Below are positions 1-4,927 of a stretch of DNA of 5,136 nucleotides, one piece after another. Numbering within the stretch: the first letter of the stretch is position 1; the number at the start of each line of letters is the position of its first letter. The stretch comes from Chloroflexota bacterium (lineage in GTDB: Bacteria > Chloroflexota > Dormibacteria > CF-121), in NCBI GenBank assembly GCA_005882525.1, contig VBGO01000399.1:1-5136 (forward strand), written 5' to 3'. The notes below the pieces were generated by a model. That model was not told the DNA's origin. It made no database searches and saw only the letters and a list, made by a program, of their open reading frames with translations. A program made the position numbers and the translations under genes.

Positions 1-43
1 GATCGTGCCACTCGCTCACCAGGTAGGGGGTCAACGGCGGCAC
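1..43 (-). CDS. Possible 5' end of a gene following the CsaA-like gene (partial)
   Basis: Two bases after the CsaA-like stop codon (TGA at 48-46) there is a GTG at 43-41 that opens a frame continuing to the window edge, reading MPPLTPYLVSEWHD. The TGA-gc-GTG spacing is typical of operon neighbours, and the frame has no stop in the 14 codons visible. I do not recognise the peptide and it is too short to assign. It could equally be chance open sequence, so the call rests only on position and an open frame. Confidence 0.3.
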   Translation of the reverse strand, partial: MPPLTPYLVSEWHD

Positions 44-45
44 GC

Positions 46-390
46 TCAAAAGACGCGACCCCCAAGGGGTACGTCGACGCTCGGCTCCAGCAGGACCACG
101 GCGCCACCGGGGTCGGGCACACCCAGCACCAGGACCTCGGAGCGGACCGGACCGATCTGTCGCGGCGGAAAATTGAGGACGGCGATCACCAGCTTGTCGC
201 GCAACTCCTCCGGACGGTAGTGCACCGTCAGCTGGGCACTGGAGCGGCGGATGCCGAGGGGTCCAAAGTCGATGCGCAGCTTGTAGGCCGGCTTGCGGGC
301 TTCTGGAAAGGGCTCGGCCTCGAGGACGCGGCCGACGCGCATGTCGACGCGCTCGAAGTCCGAGACATCGATAAAGGCCTCGACCAACAT
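46..390 (-). CDS. csaA: CsaA-like tRNA-binding-domain protein
   Basis: The 114-residue protein matches the stand-alone tRNA-binding OB-fold family typified by Bacillus CsaA (about 110 residues), described as an export-related chaperone and related to the C-terminal domain of some methionyl-tRNA synthetases. Visible family landmarks are DFERVDMRVGRV (about residues 11-22), KPAYKLRIDFG (33-43), a SSAQLT stretch (50-55), VLNFPPRQIGPVRSEVLVLG (71-90) and the closing PLGGRVF. The ATG at 390 gives the usual family length; the next methionine (residue 17) would remove the first strand. No convincing Shine-Dalgarno sequence precedes the start. A TACACT hexamer lies four bases upstream, so a leaderless transcript is possible. 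The gene is divergent from the PLP enzyme gene at 414. The family is likely soluble and cytoplasmic; the real substrate of most members is unclear. Confidence 0.9.
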   Translation of the reverse strand: MLVEAFIDVSDFERVDMRVGRVLEAEPFPEARKPAYKLRIDFGPLGIRRSSAQLTVHYRPEELRDKLVIAVLNFPPRQIGPVRSEVLVLGVPDPGGAVVLLEPSVDVPLGGRVF

Positions 391-413
391 GCCTAGTGTA
401 GTGTGCCCAGCGG
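391..413. promoter_or_regulatory. 23-bp divergent promoter region (putative)
   Basis: This is the whole space between the divergent csaA-like and PLP-enzyme starts. It contains the overlapping repeat TAGTGTAGTGT (394-404). Read rightward, TAGTGT at 399-404 ends nine bases before the ATG at 414. Read leftward, TACACT (400-395) ends four bases before the ATG at 390. Both fit a loose TANNNT -10 pattern, and both would give leaderless or nearly leaderless mRNAs. I see no good -35 element on either side; any such element would lie inside the opposing gene. This is inference from spacing and motif only. Confidence 0.35.
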
Positions 414-1544
414 ATGCCGCTCACGCCGAACGACATGCGAACACTGTTTCCGATCGCGCCTCGCTATGCCTATCTCGACCACGCGGCCATTGCCCCCTTG
501 TCAACGCCGGTGCGCTCGACCATGGAGGTGTTCCTCGGCCGCCTGACCGAGGAGCCCTTCGACCTGGCGCACTGGGAACGGTTGCGCGGCCAGGTCCGCG
601 TTCGAGTCGCGGAGTTGCTCGCGGTCGGCCCCGAATCGATCGCCTTCACCAAGAACACCACATCGGGACTCGGCCTGGTGGCCGCCGGCCTCGACTGGGA
701 GGCGGGTGACAATATCGTCGGCGTCGATCGAGAGTTTCCCGCCAACATCTACCCCTGGATGGGCCTCAAGCGAAAGGGCGTCGAACTCCGGCTCTACCGT
801 CCCGAGCAGGGCCGAATCGACCTCAAGGCGCTGGCGCGGCTCTGCGATCGCCGCACTCGGGTGGTGGCGATCAGTGCGGTACAGTTCTGGAGCGGCTTTC
901 GGACCGACCTGGACGCCCTGCGTACCGCGTTGAAAGGCCACGACGCCCTGCTCGTGGTCGACGCGATCCAGGCCGCCGGTGCGATGCACCTGGACTTGTC
1001 GAGTGCGCCGGTCGACTTCCTGTGTGCCGGGGCCCAGAAGTGGTTGCTGGGTCCGATCGGCGTGGGCTTCGCCTACGTCGGGCCGCGGATGCTGGAACGA
1101 TTGAACCCGGTGACCATTGGCACCGATAGCGTGGTGCGTGACGAGGAGTACTTCCAATACGACCTCACGCTGAAGCCGGATGCCCGCCGCTTCGAGGAAG
1201 CGGCCCCGAATTATCCGGGCATTCTCGGCATGGGCGCCGCGGTTAACCTGCTGCTGCGGGCCGGTTCGCGGGCGGTCGAAGAGGTGGTGCTTCGGCTTGC
1301 CGACCGTTTACGTGACGAGCTGCCGCGCCGCGGCTACGAGCTGGTGCTCAAACCAGCGCTGCCATCGGAACGTTCCGGCATCGTGTCCTTCCGCCATCCA
1401 CGGATGGTGCCTGCCGAACTTCAGACCCGTTTGCGTGAGGCCGGCGTCATCGTTTCGCTGCGCAGTGACTTCCTGCGTGCCTCGGCTCACTACTACAACA
1501 GCGACGAGGATCTCGATCGCCTGCTCGAAGCCCTGCCGCAGTGA
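414..1544 (+). CDS. Class V aminotransferase-fold PLP-dependent enzyme
   Basis: This 376-residue protein has the layout of the class V (NifS/CefD-like) PLP fold. Visible features are the N-terminal YLDHAAIAPLS (20-30), the cofactor-phosphate loop KNTTSGLGLVAAGLDW (80-95), EFPANIYPW (107-115), SAVQFWSGFRTDL (154-166), the ring-stacking and pyridine-binding VVDAIQAAGA (181-190, Asp183), and GAQKWLLGP (206-214), whose Lys209 is the expected Schiff-base lysine. The C-terminal domain ends in LRASAHYYNSDEDLDRLLEAL. Cysteine desulfurases carry a catalytic cysteine on a C-terminal loop. No cysteine occurs in the equivalent region here (about 340-376), so sulfur transfer is unlikely. An isopenicillin-N-epimerase-like or other amino-acid lyase/epimerase role is more likely, but the substrate cannot be read from sequence. 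The ATG at 435 (residue 8) is an alternative start; neither has a clear ribosome binding site. The stop overlaps the next gene's GTG. Confidence 0.88.
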   Translation: MPLTPNDMRTLFPIAPRYAYLDHAAIAPLSTPVRSTMEVFLGRLTEEPFDLAHWERLRGQVRVRVAELLAVGPESIAFTKNTTSGLGLVAAGLDWEAGDNIVGVDREFPANIYPWMGLKRKGVELRLYRPEQGRIDLKALARLCDRRTRVVAISAVQFWSGFRTDLDALRTALKGHDALLVVDAIQAAGAMHLDLSSAPVDFLCAGAQKWLLGPIGVGFAYVGPRMLERLNPVTIGTDSVVRDEEYFQYDLTLKPDARRFEEAAPNYPGILGMGAAVNLLLRAGSRAVEEVVLRLADRLRDELPRRGYELVLKPALPSERSGIVSFRHPRMVPAELQTRLREAGVIVSLRSDFLRASAHYYNSDEDLDRLLEALPQ

Positions 1545-2040
1545 CCTTCTGGCAGCGGGCCAAGCGGGAGCTCGGGCGGGCCTGGAGCGCGCCATCGTTG
1601 GCACGCTGGTGCTGGTGCTCGGCGTGGCACTGCTGACCAACAGCCGGGGGGTGGTGTCGCTGGTCCGCCAGTGGGTATCCGAACTCGACGTGAATCCTGA
1701 GCGGCGGGTGATCCCCAGGATCCTCTCGACCGTGCTGCGGCCCATCGGCCAGTTCTCCACCCGCACGGTGCTGCTGACCGGGATCGGCGCGCTGCTCTTC
1801 GCGGCGCTGGAGCTGACCGAGGCGGTCGGGCTCGCGCGCCGCCGGCGCTGGGCGGAGTATCTGACGGTGATCGCCGGCTGCATCGGCATCCCACTGGAGG
1901 TCGAGGAGGTCCTCCGTCGTCAGACGCCGGTCCGAATCAGCATCCTGCTGATCAACGTGGCGATCGTCATCTACCTGGCTTGGCAGAAACATTTATTCGG
2001 GCTTCGCGGCGGCGTCGCCACGGAAACGGAACGGAGCTAG
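1541..2040 (+). CDS. DUF2127-type small membrane protein, apparently frameshifted near the 5' end
   Basis: The frame ending at the TAG at 2038-2040 encodes an integral membrane protein matching the DUF2127 pattern. It has a first helix AIVGTLVLVLGVALL (from about base 1591), then GIGALLFAALELTEAVGL, the family-like RRRWAEYLTVIAG..PLEVEEVLRR, and a last helix ISILLINVAIVIYLAW. That frame lacks a sensible ATG, GTG or TTG before the first helix. The GTG at 1541, which overlaps the upstream stop as GTGA, starts MTFWQRAKRELGRA in a different frame that ends at TGA 1634-1636. Adding one base in the G-rich run around 1573-1581 would join the two as RELGRGLERAIVG, giving about 166 residues and four helices. 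I therefore annotate one gene with a one-base frameshift, either a sequence error or a real mutation. Starting at GTG 1609 or 1615 would truncate helix one. The function is unknown. The overlap implies co-transcription with the PLP-enzyme gene. Confidence 0.72.
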
Positions 2041-2068
2041 CGACTGGAGCGGGAGTTGGTTCGCACGG

Positions 2069-2074
2069 TAATGT
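2069..2074 (+). promoter_or_regulatory. Putative -10 hexamer TAATGT before the 122-residue gene
   Basis: TAATGT ends seven bases before the ATG at 2082. This would place transcription initiation at or next to the start codon, a leaderless arrangement similar to that suggested for the csaA-like gene. No purine-rich ribosome binding site lies at normal spacing; the nearest run, GGAGCGGGAG (2046-2055), is too far upstream. I find no clear -35 hexamer at 16-18 bases. The call depends on the start at 2082 being correct. Confidence 0.3.
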
Positions 2075-2081
2075 TGGATAA

Positions 2082-2450
2082 ATGAACGGAAGGGTAGGGG
2101 ACCATCCGTTGACCGACATCGTTACACACCAGATGCCGGTCTATAGCATGGAGATCGATGCTTTGATATCTGAGCTGGTTGAGCTCGCTGGTGAAGAAGA
2201 AACAGAAGCCCTGTTACGAGAGCTCGCAATTCTCTGGGCGCCAAGGCTAGTAACGCCTGCTCGCGAGTACCGCACGCGGGTGGGGCTCGATCCGGACCTA
2301 CTCCAGGAGGCGGAGCAGAAACTGCGATCCCGCCGGGAGGCTCTTATGGCTAGGGCTGAGCAATCGGGATTGGACATGGAAGCGCTGCGCAATCGAATGG
2401 ACAGAAGACGATCGAACGCGTACCAGGCCTGGGAAGCCGACCCAACTTAG
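2082..2450 (+). CDS. Hypothetical helical protein, 122 residues
   Basis: I do not recognise a family. The predicted protein is rich in Glu, Arg, Leu and Ala, with two parts: an acidic helical stretch MEIDALISELVELAGEEETE (23-42) running into LLRELAILWAPRL (44-56), and a charged segment at about 71-118 that looks helical or coiled-coil (QEAEQKLRSRREALMARAEQ, then ALRNRMDRRRSNAYQAWE). There are no cysteines, no signal peptide and no membrane helix, so it is probably a soluble cytoplasmic protein. The start is uncertain: ATG 2082 gives the longest frame, but ATG 2133 (residue 18) or ATG 2148 (residue 23) could be real, since the first 22 residues look less structured. Part of the gene is poorer in G+C (29 of 60 bases at 2161-2220) than its neighbours, a mild hint of separate origin. 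It lies 41 bases after the DUF2127 gene on the same strand and may have its own promoter. Confidence 0.6.
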   Translation: MNGRVGDHPLTDIVTHQMPVYSMEIDALISELVELAGEEETEALLRELAILWAPRLVTPAREYRTRVGLDPDLLQEAEQKLRSRREALMARAEQSGLDMEALRNRMDRRRSNAYQAWEADPT

Positions 2451-2518
2451 CGAGCTTCTCGGCCGACTATTCGCTATAGGGACCCCGGCCCCCTGCCTTG
2501 CGACGCTGCTGACTTCCC

Positions 2519-2546
2519 CCGCTTCCCATGGTTATTTGGAAGGCGG
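2519..2546. terminator. Imperfect hairpin between convergent genes
   Basis: CCGCTTCC (2519-2526) can pair with GGAA-g-GCGG (2538-2546, one bulged G) around an 11-base loop. It sits in the 136-base gap between the rightward hypothetical gene ending at 2450 and the leftward one ending at 2587, where a shared terminator would be expected. No U-tract follows on either strand, so it is not a canonical intrinsic terminator. The rest of the gap shows only C-rich runs and no gene I can support. Confidence 0.25.
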
Positions 2547-2586
2547 AAAAGGGGCTTACAAACCTGGCCACCGAGACCGAGACGAG

Positions 2587-2976
2587 CTAGCGGCGGACGG
2601 CGGACTTGCCGAACGGGATGCCGACGCCGGACACGCCCAATGGTTCGGCGTGGCGGGTGAGCATGCCGACCACGAAGCCGAGCACGCGGTCCGCGGACGG
2701 GCCATCCGAGACGGTGGCGAGCAGCGCCGGCTCGGGGTTCTTAAATGCGCCGAGCGCACCCGCCCGGGCAGCCCGGCTGAAACTCGGCGTGCCGGCCGGG
2801 ACGAAGGTGACGCGGATCTTTGCGTAACGATCGCCGGAATGCACCAGCGTGAAGGGCGCCAGTTTCTGCACCTGCCAGGCGCGGATCTCTTCGTTCTTCA
2901 GGCGTCGCCGCAGGGTGGCGATGAACTTCTTGCCAGCCGGGTCACGGTCGGCGTAGATGGCGACCTGCACGCCCAC
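2587..2976 (-). CDS. Hypothetical protein, last gene of the lipid operon
   Basis: The 129-residue protein is not one I can assign to a family. It begins with GTG at 2976, supported by AGG (2985-2983) six bases upstream; no ATG, GTG or TTG lies in frame between there and the upstream gene's stop, 26 bases away. The ATG at 2978 is out of frame. Codons are strongly G/C-ending, as in the neighbouring genes, which supports real coding. The sequence opens with a strand-like VQVAIYADRDPAGKKF, followed by a basic helix (TLRRRLKNEEIRAWQVQKL, 21-39), then strands TLVHSGDRYAKIRVTFVPAG (43-62), the stretch SFSRAARAGALGAF (65-78) and a helix SADRVLGFVVGMLTRHAE (94-111). There is no obvious membrane helix or signal peptide. 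DRDPAG faintly recalls the acidic motif of Toprim domains, but the rest of that fold is not evident. Its position after the phosphatidyltransferase gene suggests a role in, or merely co-expression with, membrane lipid synthesis. Confidence 0.7.
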   Translation of the reverse strand: MGVQVAIYADRDPAGKKFIATLRRRLKNEEIRAWQVQKLAPFTLVHSGDRYAKIRVTFVPAGTPSFSRAARAGALGAFKNPEPALLATVSDGPSADRVLGFVVGMLTRHAEPLGVSGVGIPFGKSAVRR

Positions 2977-3002
2977 ATGATACCTAGTGTCGCGACGACG
3001 AT

Positions 3003-3722
3003 CTAGGTCTTGCCCAGGTTTTCGAAGAAGCGTCGCATAGCCGCGCGGACCGGCTGCGGCGGGGTCGGGGCGTCACTACCGACCGAGGCGGCCGGCCCCC
3101 GGATGGCGCGCAGCTCAGCTCGGTTCTGTTGCCAGACGACCCAGATTCGCTGGACCGCGGTGAAGTTGGTGCCGATCGCCAGGATCAGGAGCGCCACTGT
3201 CAATGGCGTCCATGATCCGAACCTGACACCGACCGATTCGAGCAGCAGCCCCGCCACGATGATCACCACCCGCTCGGGTCGAGCGAGGATGCCCACGTCG
3301 CAGGTGAAGCCGAGGCTTTGCGCCCGGGCCCGCACGTAGCTGACGAGGAACGACCCGGCCAGCGCGATCAGGACGATGATCGGCCGCAGGCCGTCGTGCT
3401 GCTGGAGGAAGTAGATCAGGATTCCGAGGTAGACGACCCCCTCGGAGTAGCGGTCGACGGTCGAGTCGAGGAAGGCGCCGTAGCGGTAGACCTTGCCGGA
3501 GGCCCGGGCGAGCGCCCCATCGAAGATGTCGAAGAAGCCGGCCACGGCGAGGACCAGGCCCCCCAACAGCAGCTGGTTGATGGCGACCAGCAAGGCGCCG
3601 GCGCCGGTGATCAGCAGCCCGAAGAGGGTCAGCATGTTCGGCGTGATCGGCGAATCCCGGAAGACGCTGACGATCCGCTCCGCCCAGCGACGTACCCAGG
3701 CCTGGAATTTCTGGGTAAACAT
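3003..3722 (-). CDS. pgsA1: CDP-alcohol phosphatidyltransferase, phosphatidylinositol phosphate synthase-like
   Basis: This 239-residue integral membrane enzyme carries the full CDP-alcohol phosphatidyltransferase signature DxxDGxxAR(x8)GxxxDxxxD at Asp65, Asp68, Gly69, Ala72, Arg73, Gly82, Asp86 and Asp90. These aspartates bind the metal and the CDP-lipid. About six membrane helices are visible (roughly 28-48, 52-68, 94-108, 113-130, 150-165 and 172-190). Further stretches resemble mycobacterial PgsA1, which joins CDP-diacylglycerol and inositol 1-phosphate: DSTVDRYSEGVVYLG (86-100), SYVRARAQSLGF (128-139), ARPERVVIIV (147-156) and FTAVQRIWVVW (187-197). These features favour an inositol-phosphate acceptor over glycerol phosphate. 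A polar tail of about 40 residues, with a Pro/Ala-rich part (209-228), extends into the cytoplasm. The ATG overlaps the upstream glycosyltransferase stop as TGATG, and no separate ribosome binding site is seen, so translation is probably coupled. The symbol is by analogy; enzyme family is near certain, exact substrate inferred. Confidence 0.88.
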   Translation of the reverse strand: MFTQKFQAWVRRWAERIVSVFRDSPITPNMLTLFGLLITGAGALLVAINQLLLGGLVLAVAGFFDIFDGALARASGKVYRYGAFLDSTVDRYSEGVVYLGILIYFLQQHDGLRPIIVLIALAGSFLVSYVRARAQSLGFTCDVGILARPERVVIIVAGLLLESVGVRFGSWTPLTVALLILAIGTNFTAVQRIWVVWQQNRAELRAIRGPAASVGSDAPTPPQPVRAAMRRFFENLGKT

Positions 3723-4879
3723 CAGCGGGGACTCAGGCTCGGCTCGAGCCGCACCGACCGGGCGGGCTGCGCCTGGTCGCGCGCGGAGCGATAGACGTCG
3801 GTGACCTCGTCGATGATGCGCTCCCAGTCGTATTGCCGCGCCTTGACCAGGCCGGCCTGACCCATCTCCTGGCGCAAGGCCGGGTTGTTGATCAGCGTCT
3901 GCAGGGCGTAGGACAGCTGCCGACGACTCTTGCGTTCCACCAGCAGGCCCTCGCGGCCGTGGGTCACCACCTCACGGAAACCGTCGATGCTGGTGGCGAC
4001 GATCGGCTTTCCGGAGGCCATCGCCTCCAGGAGCACGATGCCAAAGCTTTCATCGCCGGTCGCCGGTGAGCAGAAGATGTCGCAGCTGGCGTAATAGCGG
4101 GGCAATTCCGAGGCGGGCACGTAGCCGGCCATCACGACATCATCGAGCTGTTTGCGGGCCAGGAAGTTGCCATACCAGCGTCGCAGTGGCCCATCACCGA
4201 CGATGATGAGTCGTAAATTCGGGTACTGCGGCTTGAGCTGGGCGAAAGCCCGCAACAGGTACCCAAGGCCTTTGCGGTGCTCGAGCCGGCCAACGAAGAG
4301 GAGGTTGGTCATACCGTCGCGCAGCGGGGGGTAGGGCGCCTGGTTCTGGAAGCGCCTGACGTCGATCCCGTTGGGGATGACGCGATAGTCGCCCGGAAAA
4401 TACTGCCGGACGAACTCGCGAGCCGGGTTCGACACGGCGATTCGCGCATGCAGCCGGCGAACGTAGCGCTTCAGCAGCGGTTTGCCGTAGTAGTAGCCGA
4501 TGTTCGAGCGCGCGAATGCGTGAAAGGTTCCCACGTTGCAGGTCTTGGAGAAACGCAAGGCCGTCACCGGCAGCACCGGCATCAGCGGCTCGTGGTAATG
4601 GATGACCTCGAAGTCGCCCTCCCGAACGTAATGCTTGATCCGGTTGGTGAGATGGAGGCTGACCGTGATGCGGGCCACCGAACCATGCATCGGGATAGGG
4701 AAGGGCCGCCCCACCCGGATGAAGTCGCTGTCCCGTTCGGCCAGCTCACGGTCCGAACAGGGGGCGAAGACGGTGACGTCATGGCCCCGCCGCCGGAGCC
4801 CGGCGGCCAGGTGCCGGACGTGCTCGGTCACTCCGCCTGGGTGGGCGTAGTCATAGGCGGAGACGAGGGCGATCTTCAC
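3722..4879 (-). CDS. pimA: GT4 glycosyltransferase, PimA-like (phosphatidylinositol mannosyltransferase)
   Basis: This 385-residue GT-B enzyme resembles mycobacterial PimA, which transfers mannose from GDP-mannose to the inositol ring of phosphatidylinositol on the cytosolic face of the membrane. Shared landmarks are Tyr9 and the glycine loop PGGV (14-17), PIPMHGSVAR (61-70), GDFEVIHYHEP (88-98), TFHAF with His120, ARIAVSNPAREF (145-156), VIPNGIDVRRF (167-177), VGRLEHRKG (196-204; Arg198 and Lys203 expected to contact the sugar nucleotide), GDESFGIVLLEAM (275-287; Glu277) and YDWERIIDEV (350-359). The length matches the family. The GTG at 4879 is the only start between the upstream stop (4930-4928) and PGGV; it has no Shine-Dalgarno sequence and follows a small hairpin. 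A basic tail of about 20 residues extends past the usual end. The neighbouring phosphatidylinositol-phosphate-synthase-like gene supports a lipid acceptor. Without that context it could be some other GT4 lipid glycosyltransferase. Confidence 0.87.
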   Translation of the reverse strand: MKIALVSAYDYAHPGGVTEHVRHLAAGLRRRGHDVTVFAPCSDRELAERDSDFIRVGRPFPIPMHGSVARITVSLHLTNRIKHYVREGDFEVIHYHEPLMPVLPVTALRFSKTCNVGTFHAFARSNIGYYYGKPLLKRYVRRLHARIAVSNPAREFVRQYFPGDYRVIPNGIDVRRFQNQAPYPPLRDGMTNLLFVGRLEHRKGLGYLLRAFAQLKPQYPNLRLIIVGDGPLRRWYGNFLARKQLDDVVMAGYVPASELPRYYASCDIFCSPATGDESFGIVLLEAMASGKPIVATSIDGFREVVTHGREGLLVERKSRRQLSYALQTLINNPALRQEMGQAGLVKARQYDWERIIDEVTDVYRSARDQAQPARSVRLEPSLSPR

Positions 4880-4923
4880 GCTTGGGCCGAACGCGCGGCC
4901 GGTGCTGCGGTGCTTCCCTTCAT
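4876..4923 (-). CDS. Possible 15-codon leader ORF coupled to the glycosyltransferase gene
   Basis: The ATG at 4923-4921 opens a short frame, MKGSTAAPAARSAQA, ending at TGA 4878-4876. That stop overlaps the glycosyltransferase GTG as GTGA. AGGGG at 4936-4932, eight bases before the ATG, is a better ribosome binding site than anything before the GTG. The ATG is four bases after the stop of the upstream gene. The arrangement would let ribosomes leaving the upstream gene translate the leader and reinitiate at the GTG. The peptide has no recognisable similarity, and chance occurrence is quite possible. Confidence 0.3.
   Translation of the reverse strand: MKGSTAAPAARSAQA
4885..4900 (-). promoter_or_regulatory. 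Small hairpin just upstream of the glycosyltransferase start
   Basis: In the mRNA sense, GGCCG (4900-4896) pairs perfectly with CGGCC (4889-4885) around a six-base loop. The hairpin ends five bases before the GTG at 4879 and therefore occupies the position a ribosome binding site would take. Translation through the leader ORF would melt it, consistent with translational coupling. The stem is only five base pairs, though all G-C, and GC-rich DNA makes such stems common. Confidence 0.3.
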
Positions 4924-4927
4924 CACG

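Noticed and set aside
501..1157. Long open frame on the minus strand opposite the PLP-enzyme gene
   Set aside because: It is antisense to a clear enzyme, rich in His, Gln, Arg and Gly in the way antisense frames of GC-rich genes are, and has no recognisable motif.
1180..1540. 5' extension of the DUF2127 frame inside the PLP-enzyme gene
   Set aside because: The frame is open back to an ATG at 1180, but the residues are Cys/Arg/Ser-rich shadow sequence with no family resemblance; the overlap-coupled GTG at 1541 is a far better origin.
1447..1992. 181-residue minus-strand open frame opposite the DUF2127 gene
   Set aside because: It is antisense to a recognisable membrane protein, with His/Gln/Arg-rich sequence and no motif.
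2471..2495. GGGACCCCGGCCCCC run as a possible terminator or binding site
   Set aside because: The self-complementarity leaves almost no loop or only 3-4 bp stems, and there is no U-tract; it looks like plain C-rich intergenic sequence.
2570..2604. Short tandem repeats CCGAGA and GGCGGAC
   Set aside because: There are only two copies of each, and the second lies mostly within the 3' coding end of the 129-residue gene; chance repetition in GC-rich DNA explains them.
2536..3006. 156-residue plus-strand open frame
   Set aside because: It lies opposite the 129-residue minus-strand gene; its composition (Asp, Glu, His, Arg, Ala-rich) is typical of an antisense shadow, and the minus strand has operon context.
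3318..3794. 158-residue plus-strand open frame
   Set aside because: It is antisense to the phosphatidyltransferase and the end of the glycosyltransferase; the Asp/Glu/Val/Gln-rich low-complexity translation is a complement of the membrane-protein codons.
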